Assembly: GCA_043735935.1 (NCBI GenBank)
Contig: JAYTDO010000184.1
Location: 1 to 11,229 of the forward strand
DNA length: 11,229 nt
Reading direction: 5' to 3'
Source: JANLQB01 sp043735935
GTDB lineage: Bacteria; Verrucomicrobiota; Verrucomicrobiia; Chthoniobacterales; Chthoniobacteraceae
Of this stretch, positions 1 to 6,388 are shown piece by piece (position 1 is the stretch's first letter; each line of letters opens with the position of its first letter). Under the pieces are notes generated by a model that was given only the letters and a program-made list of their open reading frames with translations, was not told the origin of the DNA and did not search any database. Position numbers and translations under genes: made by a program.

Positions 1-314
1 CGACCGAGTTGCTCAGTGCCGGCGACGCGAAACGCGGCGAGGACATCTTTTGGAAACATCCCGTGGCCGCTTGCATGAACTGCCACATGCTCGGAGGCAA
101 AGGCAGCACGGTCGGGCCCGCGCTCGACGGCATCGCCGCGCGCAAGGACGCCGCTTACATCAAGCAAAGTCTCCTCGAGCCAAACGCGAAGCTTGCGGAA
201 GGATTCGAGAAACTCGGCGCGTCGCCGATGCCGCCGCTCGGGCTGATCCTGAAGCCGCAGGAGATCGCGGACATCGAAGCGTTCCTCCAAACACTCAAGC
301 AGCCGGCGAAATAG
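1..314 (+). CDS. C-terminal fragment of PVC-type c-type cytochrome (heme-binding CxxCH) protein
   Basis: Partial gene: the frame is open from the left edge (codons run from base 3) and ends at TAG 312-314, so the true start lies outside the window. The visible ~100 residues begin with a G-D-A-x-R-G-E-x-I-F stretch, followed by the covalent heme site C-M-N-C-H (bases 72-86) and a G-P-x-L-D-G-I segment. A likely distal axial Met sits in S-P-M-P-P about 50 residues later, before a final amphipathic helix ending in I-E-A-F-L-Q-T-L. This is the usual order of class I c-type cytochromes and resembles the Pirellula/Verrucomicrobium-type heme-binding domain found at the C-terminus of PVC dehydrogenase-like proteins. 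It should act in the periplasm as an electron carrier. The part between the 'AEGFEKLG' segment and the Met looks shorter than usual for that family. I cannot tell whether the missing N-terminus is a dehydrogenase, HEAT repeats or only a signal peptide. The next gene follows after 72 bp on the same strand, so co-transcription is likely. Confidence 0.88.
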   Translation, partial: TELLSAGDAKRGEDIFWKHPVAACMNCHMLGGKGSTVGPALDGIAARKDAAYIKQSLLEPNAKLAEGFEKLGASPMPPLGLILKPQEIADIEAFLQTLKQPAK

Positions 315-386
315 CGACCGCCCATTTTCGCGCGGTGCGAGATTCCCACGACCGGCGGGCTAATCTCCGCGGCGTCGCGGGCTTAT

Positions 387-3300
387 ATGAACATGTCCCC
401 GCTCCTCCGAAGTCTCGTCGCCGTCCTCGTTCTTTCCACCGCCCGCGCGGAGATAGAGTTTAAGCCGGAGGACACCGTCCTTTTCTACGGCAACTCGATG
501 GTCGAGCGGTTGCTCGAACACGGCGAAATGGAGGCGCTCGTGCAGCTCGCGAACGCGGGCAAAAACCTGCATTTTCGCAGCCTCGCGTGGACGGGCGACG
601 AGGTGGGGGACCGGCGACGCGCGGAGGGCTACCCGGAGCACATGAAGACGTTGCTCACGGCGTGGCCGGCGAAGGTGGTGGTGCTCGGTTACGGGATGAA
701 TGAGTCCTTCGGTGGCGCGGCCGGGCTGGATGAATTTCGCGCACAACTCGCGGCACATCTTGACCAGCTCGCGCGGTTGCATCCGGGCGCGCGCTTCGTG
801 CTTCTTTCGCCGATCGCGGTGGAAGGTGGTTCGCAGGCGCGCAATGCCGACGTGGCCGCGTATTCGCGAGCGCTCGCGGATGCGGCGAAGGCGCGGGATG
901 CGTTGTTCGTGGATCTTTTCACCACGAGCGGCATCGCATACCGCGCCGAGACCCGCCTGACGACCAACGGCATCCACCTCAATGACGACGGCAACCACGC
1001 CATCGCGCGGGTCATCGCGCGCGCATTGGTCGGCGATGCCGCGTTGGAAAAGATCGATGCGGCCCGGGTAAAGGAAGTGGCTGCGGCGGCCGGGCAGAAG
1101 TCCCGGTTTGTCGCCGAGGTCGTTCGTCCAAAGAACGGCGTGTTGTATTACGGCGTGCGGAAGAACGCGGATGAGAACGCGGAGGAGATGCCACTTTTCC
1201 ATGCGCGGATCGAAAAAGCGGACGCCCTTTTGCATGAGCTGATCGCGAAGCCGGAGGCAAGGTTTGCGGACTTTTCGCCGATCACGCTGCCGCCGTTGCC
1301 GCCGAATACCCGCTCGGGATCACAGGCGGATTTGGGTGTGGTGAAACCCGCGGCGGAGGCACAGGCGGAGTTCAAGACGGCGGACGGCTTCACGGTGAAT
1401 CTCTTCGCATCGGATGAGCAGTTTCCCGAACTGCGTTCGCCGGTTCAGATCGCCTTCGATGCGCGCGGACGGCTCTGGGTGGTGACGATGCCGTCCTTTC
1501 CGCACACGCTGCCGGGGCAGCCGCGCGAGGATAAGATCGTGGTGTTGGAAGACACCGATCACGACGGGAAAGCCGACAAATCCACCGTCTTCGCCGATGG
1601 TCTCGACGCGCTGGACGGTATCGCCTTTTCACACGAAGGCGTGATCGTATCGGAGCAGCCACGGCTGTGGGTGATGCGCGATACGGACGGCGATGGGCGC
1701 GCGGATTCGAAGCGGGAGCTGTTGCGCGGCATCGATGTGACGGACTCGCACCACGGTGGCATGATCGCGGCTGATCCGACCGGCGGCGTGTGGTTCTGCG
1801 ATGGGGTTTTTCACCGCTCGCAGATCGAGACGCCCTACGGCGTCCATCGCGGCGTGGACGCGACGACTTACCGGCTCGATCCGCGCACCGGACGCGTGGA
1901 GACGGAGTGGCAGAGCATCACGCCGAACCCGTGGAAGATCACTTTCGATCGCACGGGCAACGCGTTTGAAATGTATGGCGACGGACTTGTGCTGGATGGG
2001 CTCCCGCTCACGTGGACGCCGCTCGGCATCTATCATCCGTTCGCTTACGCGAAGGTCGTGGGCTACGGAAAGGGCTCCGCGACCGCGAGCATTTCGAGCC
2101 CGAATTTCCCGGATGAATATCAACAGGGCATCGCTTCGGCGGCACTGCTCGGGAGCCACGCGGTGTCGCTCACCAAGTGCGATTTTTCCGAAGGCATGGT
2201 CCGGGGCTCGGCGCGCCTTGATGTGCTTTCGTCGCCGAATCCCGCGTTCCGCCCGGTCGATCTCGCGTTCGGTTTTGATGGGGCGCTTTACGTCTCGGAC
2301 TTCAGCAGCATGATCATCGGCCACGCGCAGAATCCGATGCGTGATCCTCGTTGGAATCATGTCCGTGGCCGCATCTGGCGTGTCGTGAACAAGGCAAAGC
2401 CGGTCGCCCAGGAGTGGCCGCGCATCGAAGGCGCGAGCGCCGCGGACCTGTGCGCGTTGCTCACGCATCCGCAGGACATCGTGCGGCACCACGCGCGCAT
2501 CGCGCTGCGGGGCCTCGGTGCGAATGGGTTGGCGGCGGTCGACCAGTGGATCGCGAAACCGCACGATGAACAGGCTGCACTGGAGGCGCTTTTCGTCGCC
2601 GAAGGTCTCGGAGAAACGCGACCGGCACTCTTGGCCGACCTGCTCAAATCGCCCCTGCCTCTTTACCGCGCCGCAGCGGTGCATCTCACTCGCACGCAGG
2701 CCGATCGCCTTCCGAATGCCGTGGATCTGCTCCGTGAAATGGCGGCCGATCCTCATCCGCGCGTCTTGATGGAAGTCGTGGACGCCGTCGCGCATTTGCG
2801 TGGTGAGAATCCGCTCGCCGAACACGCGCTTCACGGAATTCCGGATACGAATGCCACCGTCAAACAAATGCTCGCCGATCTGCGTTACGGCACTCAGCCG
2901 GCGCAAGGCCGCCGAGTCCCCGTCCTTGAAGTCGCGCCTGAGACGAAGCTGATGCAATGGGATACGACGTCCGGGGGAATGCGGCGGACGTTCGTCCGGG
3001 CGGATGCTGCGCAGCCCGCGATCGTCGCGGTGCGGCACAGTTACTTCGACATCAGCGTGAACGGGACGCAGCTCTTTTCCACCGACAATCCGTGGAGCAG
3101 CCAGCATCAGGTCCAGTGCGACCTGCGACCCGGCTTGAATGTGATCGATGTGGCCTTCCGCAATGTGAAAGGGGAGCCGCCCGCCGTCCATCTCTACGAT
3201 CCCCTCGGTCAGCGGCTCGCCAGCGTGCGGACTGCCGACGACGAGACTGCGTTGAACGCGTTTGCCGCCGAGTGGGAGAAGGCCAACGTGGCGCTCGGGG

Positions 3301-3671
3301 ATGCGCTCCATGTGCAGGCGGTGCCGAATCAGATGCAGTTTGCCCCGCGCGAACTGCGGGTGAAGGCGGGAGCCAAAGTGCGCCTCATTTTCGACAACCC
3401 GGACTTGATGTTGCACAACCTCGTGTTGCTCGCGCCGGGTGCCGAGGAGGAGGTGGGCGCGCTCGCCGATCAACTCGCCACGCAATCCGACGCGATCGCG
3501 AAAGCCTATGTGCCCTCCTCGCCGAAAGTGCTGTATGCGACGCCGTTGGTGAATCCGAGCGGTCGAGCGGAACTGGTCTTCACCGCGCCGGCGACTGCAG
3601 GAGGTTACCCGTTTATTTGCACCTTTCCGGGTCACTGGCGGGTCATGCGCGGAGTGCTGATCGTGGAGTAG
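387..3671 (+). CDS. Exported SGNH / PVC-type dehydrogenase / HEAT-like / cupredoxin fusion protein
   Basis: 1094 residues. Start ATG 387 is chosen because it gives a signal peptide (hydrophobic core about 5-18, likely cleavage after A-R-A near residue 21); no clear Shine-Dalgarno precedes it. Domain 1 (about 28-215) is SGNH/GDSL-hydrolase-like: G-N-S with candidate nucleophile Ser37, G-M-N-E with Asn105, and N-G-I-H with His197. Residues 225-325 form the helical linker usual after this domain in PVC proteins. Domain 2 (about 328-668) matches the PVC 'putative membrane-bound dehydrogenase' propeller, with two Asp-rich D-T-D-x-D-G loops at 389-394 and 432-437. Residues 680-835 look like HEAT-type helical pairs and 845-945 like a beta-sandwich. 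The C-terminus (about 970-1094) is a blue-copper domain with ligands His1010, Cys1078, His1083 and Met1087, the C-x4-H-x3-M spacing of azurin and auracyanin. There is no CxxCH. Expected role: periplasmic or surface oxidation of a sugar-like substrate, perhaps after ester removal, with electrons passing to copper. The substrate is unknown. The family calls are strong; the activity is inferred. Confidence 0.9.
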   Translation: MNMSPLLRSLVAVLVLSTARAEIEFKPEDTVLFYGNSMVERLLEHGEMEALVQLANAGKNLHFRSLAWTGDEVGDRRRAEGYPEHMKTLLTAWPAKVVVLGYGMNESFGGAAGLDEFRAQLAAHLDQLARLHPGARFVLLSPIAVEGGSQARNADVAAYSRALADAAKARDALFVDLFTTSGIAYRAETRLTTNGIHLNDDGNHAIARVIARALVGDAALEKIDAARVKEVAAAAGQKSRFVAEVVRPKNGVLYYGVRKNADENAEEMPLFHARIEKADALLHELIAKPEARFADFSPITLPPLPPNTRSGSQADLGVVKPAAEAQAEFKTADGFTVNLFASDEQFPELRSPVQIAFDARGRLWVVTMPSFPHTLPGQPREDKIVVLEDTDHDGKADKSTVFADGLDALDGIAFSHEGVIVSEQPRLWVMRDTDGDGRADSKRELLRGIDVTDSHHGGMIAADPTGGVWFCDGVFHRSQIETPYGVHRGVDATTYRLDPRTGRVETEWQSITPNPWKITFDRTGNAFEMYGDGLVLDGLPLTWTPLGIYHPFAYAKVVGYGKGSATASISSPNFPDEYQQGIASAALLGSHAVSLTKCDFSEGMVRGSARLDVLSSPNPAFRPVDLAFGFDGALYVSDFSSMIIGHAQNPMRDPRWNHVRGRIWRVVNKAKPVAQEWPRIEGASAADLCALLTHPQDIVRHHARIALRGLGANGLAAVDQWIAKPHDEQAALEALFVAEGLGETRPALLADLLKSPLPLYRAAAVHLTRTQADRLPNAVDLLREMAADPHPRVLMEVVDAVAHLRGENPLAEHALHGIPDTNATVKQMLADLRYGTQPAQGRRVPVLEVAPETKLMQWDTTSGGMRRTFVRADAAQPAIVAVRHSYFDISVNGTQLFSTDNPWSSQHQVQCDLRPGLNVIDVAFRNVKGEPPAVHLYDPLGQRLASVRTADDETALNAFAAEWEKANVALGDALHVQAVPNQMQFAPRELRVKAGAKVRLIFDNPDLMLHNLVLLAPGAEEEVGALADQLATQSDAIAKAYVPSSPKVLYATPLVNPSGRAELVFTAPATAGGYPFICTFPGHWRVMRGVLIVE

Positions 3672-3720
3672 GTCGCTCGCTTTCCAAAGAACCAGCGGGT
3701 GGGGATTTTGCGGAAAGATT

Positions 3721-3740
3721 CGCCGTGGTAGCCACGGGCG
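3721..3740 (+). terminator. Hairpin after the dehydrogenase gene, possible weak terminator
   Basis: About 50 bp after the stop at 3669-3671, bases 3721-3728 pair with 3732-3740 around a TAG loop: six contiguous base pairs (CCGTGG with CCACGG), then two more beyond a one-base bulge. No T-rich tract follows, so it is not a classical intrinsic terminator. It may stabilise the 3' end of the mRNA or assist factor-dependent termination. A chance hairpin in GC-rich DNA is possible. Confidence 0.3.
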
Positions 3741-3864
3741 GTGCCATCAAATCAATCGCCGCGGATCGAGTGAAGGTGGGAGTCCCGTGATCGCGCTTGA
3801 GTTCGATGGGTCGCGTGCAAGTCTGCGGGCGGTCGCCGCGCCTTTTCCCATCAAAACTCCATTC

Positions 3865-4272
3865 ATGAAAATCCCCGCCTCGATCCCGGCTGAATTTCGC
3901 GCCGCCGCGCTGGCGATTCTGCTCGGTCTGCTCGGCCCGCTTGCGGGCGCCGCTGACGCACTTTCGCCCGAACCGAAACACAAGGCGGAGGATTTCGTGG
4001 GCGAGTGGAATGGGAAGTGGGATGGCGTGTGGCCGGTGATGTTCACGGTGAGCATCGATAAGGCGACCAACGAGCTGCACATCATATACGCCTGGCAGGA
4101 GAAGGTCGGGGGCGAGTGGTCTCGGGACGAATACTTCTCGTCGGTCGTCAATAATGTGCTGCGGGTGGGACAGACGATGACGATTTCGCTCTCAGCGACC
4201 GATCCGAAGCGCGCGGTTGCGAAGGGGCGCTTCCGACCGACTCCGCGTGAGGCGGAGTTGGAGCGAAAATAG
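3865..4272 (+). CDS. Small secreted beta-rich protein of unknown function
   Basis: 135 residues from ATG 3865. This start is preferred over the in-frame GTG 3787 because the protein then begins with M-K-I-P and a clear signal peptide: hydrophobic core about 14-26, Ala-rich cleavage region near A-G-A-A-D-A at 27-32. No strong Shine-Dalgarno is visible. The mature part (about 100 residues) begins with a proline- and lysine-containing linker. Then comes F-V-G-E-W-N-G-K-W-D-G, followed by alternating strand-like segments (M-F-T-V-S-I, L-H-I-I-Y-A-W, T-M-T-I-S-L-S). The Gly-Trp-rich opening followed by beta strands is reminiscent of lipocalin-like or calycin barrels, but I recognise no family with confidence. 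No Cys, lipobox or catalytic signature is visible. The protein is probably periplasmic or secreted. The gene lies 193 bp after the dehydrogenase fusion on the same strand, with a hairpin between, and converges on the antiporter gene with 33 bp between the stops. Confidence 0.72.
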   Translation: MKIPASIPAEFRAAALAILLGLLGPLAGAADALSPEPKHKAEDFVGEWNGKWDGVWPVMFTVSIDKATNELHIIYAWQEKVGGEWSRDEYFSSVVNNVLRVGQTMTISLSATDPKRAVAKGRFRPTPREAELERK

Positions 4273-4305
4273 GGTCGTTGCTTCGGATTGGACCTCGAGC
4301 GGTGA

Positions 4306-5802
4306 TCAAGGCAGGAGCATGAGCGCCGCGCCGACGATCACGGTCGGAACCAGTGCTGCTAAGAAGAGGCTGAGGGGGGAGATGCCATCTTCGCCGAAAC
4401 AATCCTGAAGAATCGCCTGGCCGGCGGGATTGGGCGCATTCGCGATGACGGTGAGGCCACCTCCGGTGACTGCGCCGGCGACCACGGCGAACTTAAGCTC
4501 ATCGGAGAATCCGGGGACAAGGGAAGCGAGGTAGGTAATGGCGGCGTTGTCGTTTACGGCGGTGAGCAGCGTGGCGCAGATGGCGAGCGGCCATTTGGTG
4601 AGGCTGATAAGGACAGGGGCGATCCACCACTGCTGGCAACCTCCATGGACGACGAGCGCTGCGAGGAAGAAACCGACGAGCATCGGGCTGCGGAGATTGA
4701 TCGTGGACTGGTGGCGCTCGGTGGCCTCGACGAAGGCGAGGAAGAAGAGGAAACCGCTGATGACCAGTGCGGGATAGTGCGCGGTGAAGACGGTCCAGCC
4801 GATGAAGAGAAGGTGGGTGGCTACGATGCCGAAAGGAATGGGACGATGCTGTGGCGCCGTGGTTTGGGCGGGGGCGCGAAGCGCCACGAGTTCGCGGCGA
4901 AAGGCGAGGAAGTAGACAATGTTGGCGGCGACGATGCCGACCACTGCTTTCCAACCGAAATGCGTGGCCATGTGGACAAAGCCCCAGTCCCAGGTGTGCG
5001 CGATCATGACCACCGGCGGTGCGGCAAAATGAGTCAGAGTGCCGCCGACGGAGATATTCACGAAGAGAAGACCGAGGGTGGCGTAGCGGAGCCGCATCGA
5101 TGGTTGCAGTTCATAGAAACGACGGCTGAGGAGCAGCGCGCAGATGGTCATCGCGGCAGGTTCGGTGATGAAGGAGCCGAGGAGCGGCCCGGCGGTGAGG
5201 ATGGCGAACCACCAAGCGGCAACGGTACCTCCGCCGATTTTCGCCAAGCGCGCGAGGAAGGCTTCCGCGACGCGAAGCACCGGTCGCGATGCGGCGATGG
5301 CCATGACGACGACGACAAAGACCGGTTCGGCGAAGCTGGTTTCTGCGACGTAGTGGAGCATGGTGTTCCAGTCCTTCAGGAACACAATCGCCATCGCGAG
5401 CGGGATGGCCCAGATGCCGAAGACGACTTCGACTTCACCGAGGAAGTGGTAAAACTCCGCGCGAAACTGCAACCTATCACGTTCGAGTTCATCGTCGTGG
5501 GTGGCTTCGGTCGGTGCGTCACCGAGCGCTTCGAATTGATGCTGGTAACGATGCGAGATCGCCATGAAACGGGACGCGAGGAAGGTGTGAGCGATCGCGC
5601 CGAGGAAGAGAAATGTGGCGATGGCGTTGAACGGTTCGGCTTTGACGCGATGGCGTAGTTTCGCGAAGAGACCGGGCAATGCATCGTCCTGATAGCTGGC
5701 GATGGCGCGTGGAAAGGTGGGGCTTTGAGACGCGGTCGGTTCGGCGGCGAAGGCGCCGGGAAGCGCTACGAGGCAGAGTAGGGCGATGAGCAAAAACTTC
5801 AC
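4306..5802 (-). CDS. Putative Na+/H+ antiporter (Na_H_antiport_2 type)
   Basis: 498 residues from GTG 5802. An in-frame stop (5814-5812) sits directly upstream of an alternative GTG at 5811 (501 residues). The start at 5802 is preferred because AGGTG at 5813-5809 lies 6 bases before it and the protein then begins M-K-F-L-L-I with a clean signal-peptide-like segment ending A-F-A. About 11-12 further hydrophobic helices follow. A charged cytoplasmic stretch with H-D-D-E-L-E-R-D-R lies before the third hydrophobic segment. Conserved-looking motifs are G-S-F-I-T-E-P-A-A, N-I-S-V-G-G-T-L-T-H-F-A-A-P-P, T-A-V-N-D-N-A-A-I-T and G-G-G-L-T-V-I-A-N-A-P-N-P-A-G. They fit the putative Na+/H+ antiporter family related to the ion-transporter (arsenite/dicarboxylate) superfamily. 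It should sit in the inner membrane and exchange Na+ for protons; the ion specificity is a family inference. It converges with the small secreted-protein gene and diverges from the NlpC-like lipoprotein gene across about 90 bp. Confidence 0.9.
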   Translation of the reverse strand: MKFLLIALLCLVALPGAFAAEPTASQSPTFPRAIASYQDDALPGLFAKLRHRVKAEPFNAIATFLFLGAIAHTFLASRFMAISHRYQHQFEALGDAPTEATHDDELERDRLQFRAEFYHFLGEVEVVFGIWAIPLAMAIVFLKDWNTMLHYVAETSFAEPVFVVVVMAIAASRPVLRVAEAFLARLAKIGGGTVAAWWFAILTAGPLLGSFITEPAAMTICALLLSRRFYELQPSMRLRYATLGLLFVNISVGGTLTHFAAPPVVMIAHTWDWGFVHMATHFGWKAVVGIVAANIVYFLAFRRELVALRAPAQTTAPQHRPIPFGIVATHLLFIGWTVFTAHYPALVISGFLFFLAFVEATERHQSTINLRSPMLVGFFLAALVVHGGCQQWWIAPVLISLTKWPLAICATLLTAVNDNAAITYLASLVPGFSDELKFAVVAGAVTGGGLTVIANAPNPAGQAILQDCFGEDGISPLSLFLAALVPTVIVGAALMLLP

Positions 5803-5808
5803 ACGGGA

Positions 5809-5813
5809 CACCT
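5809..5813 (-). promoter_or_regulatory. Shine-Dalgarno AGGTG deciding the antiporter start
   Basis: On the minus strand AGGTG lies 6 bases before GTG 5802. It matches the anti-Shine-Dalgarno sequence and overlaps the alternative GTG at 5811, so initiation at 5802 is favoured. Confidence 0.5.
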
Positions 5814-5892
5814 AGGTCGTGCGGGGCGAAATCGCGAGCCGATTGCGCGGGAACGTCGTTTGGCAATGGCCGCGAGGCGTGCATGTTCGCCC

Positions 5893-6381
5893 ATGCTTCG
5901 AGGTGCTTCGCTTTTACTCCTGCTCCTGACCGGCTGCTCAGGGCCGTCCTACCGGTATCGTTTTGTGCCGGGAAAGACGGCGATGTTGCGCGATGGCATC
6001 GCGGTCGCGCCGCCCGGCGCTCCATCGGAAGTGGAGGCTGCGATCGCCGCAGGGAACCGGATCGCGGGGTTGCCGTATTCGTATGGGGGCGGACACAGCC
6101 GAGCGATGGAAGGAGCGTACGATTGCTCGGGCGCCGCGTCGTACGTGTTGATGGCGGCGGGGAAGTTGAGTGGGCCGAGGCCGTCGGCGGGCTTTCGGAG
6201 CTACGGCGAACGAGGCGAGGGGGAATGGATCAGCGTTTACGCGCGCCGAGGGCACGTGTTCCTCGTGGTCGCGGGCGTGCGCTTTGACACGGGATGGACG
6301 CGCGGGCCGGAGGGCCCGCAATGGACGACGCAGGATCGGCCTGCGAATGGAGCGGTGATCCGCCATCCGTCCGGGCTATAG
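5893..6381 (+). CDS. NlpC/P60-like cell-wall peptidase, lipoprotein
   Basis: 162 residues from ATG 5893, chosen because it places a short signal sequence (M-L-R-G-A-S then six Leu) directly before a lipobox L-T-G-C with the lipidated Cys at residue 15. Upstream in-frame starts (TTG 5860, ATG 5866) would add 9-11 residues and are less tidy, though a GAGG at 5874-5877 is rather far from ATG 5893. The domain has the compact NlpC/P60 pattern: A-G-N-R-I-A-G-L-P-Y-S-Y-G-G-G-H, then Y-D-C-S-G with nucleophile Cys78, and R-G-H-V-F-L-V-V with candidate His121. A His158 near the end (R-H-P-S-G-L) may be the third polar residue. Such enzymes cleave peptide bonds in peptidoglycan stems; this one would act in the periplasm, tethered by lipid. 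Substrate and catalytic activity are inferred from the family. It is divergent from the antiporter gene, and its stop is only 7 bases from the stop of the giant CotH protein. Confidence 0.85.
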   Translation: MLRGASLLLLLLTGCSGPSYRYRFVPGKTAMLRDGIAVAPPGAPSEVEAAIAAGNRIAGLPYSYGGGHSRAMEGAYDCSGAASYVLMAAGKLSGPRPSAGFRSYGERGEGEWISVYARRGHVFLVVAGVRFDTGWTRGPEGPQWTTQDRPANGAVIRHPSGL

Positions 6382-6388
6382 GCGTGGG

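Noticed and set aside
367..380. GC-rich hairpin (CCGCG / CGCGG) just before the start of the dehydrogenase fusion
   Set aside because: Five-base stem of pure G and C in GC-rich DNA; chance is likely and nothing else suggests a regulatory element.
360..1235. Minus-strand open frame opposite the SGNH domain
   Set aside because: Arg/His-rich shadow of the SGNH coding region, with no family features.
1629..3635. Minus-strand open frame of 668 codons opposite the dehydrogenase fusion
   Set aside because: Its translation is rich in Arg and His with no signal peptide or domain pattern, as expected for the antisense of GC-rich coding DNA. The plus-strand gene explains the region fully.
2957..3790. 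Plus-strand open frame of 277 codons in another frame, overlapping the cupredoxin end
   Set aside because: Arg/Ala/Cys-rich out-of-frame translation; the main frame carries the intact copper site.
3787..3864. N-terminal extension of the small secreted protein from GTG 3787
   Set aside because: It would bury the signal peptide behind 26 extra residues; ATG 3865 gives a normal exported protein.
4273..4305. Possible bidirectional terminator between the convergent small-protein and antiporter genes
   Set aside because: No stem of useful length and no T-run on either strand could be found by eye.
4645..5658. Plus-strand open frame of 337 codons opposite the antiporter
   Set aside because: Gly/Asp/Glu-rich translation typical of the reverse of a hydrophobic membrane protein; no domain.
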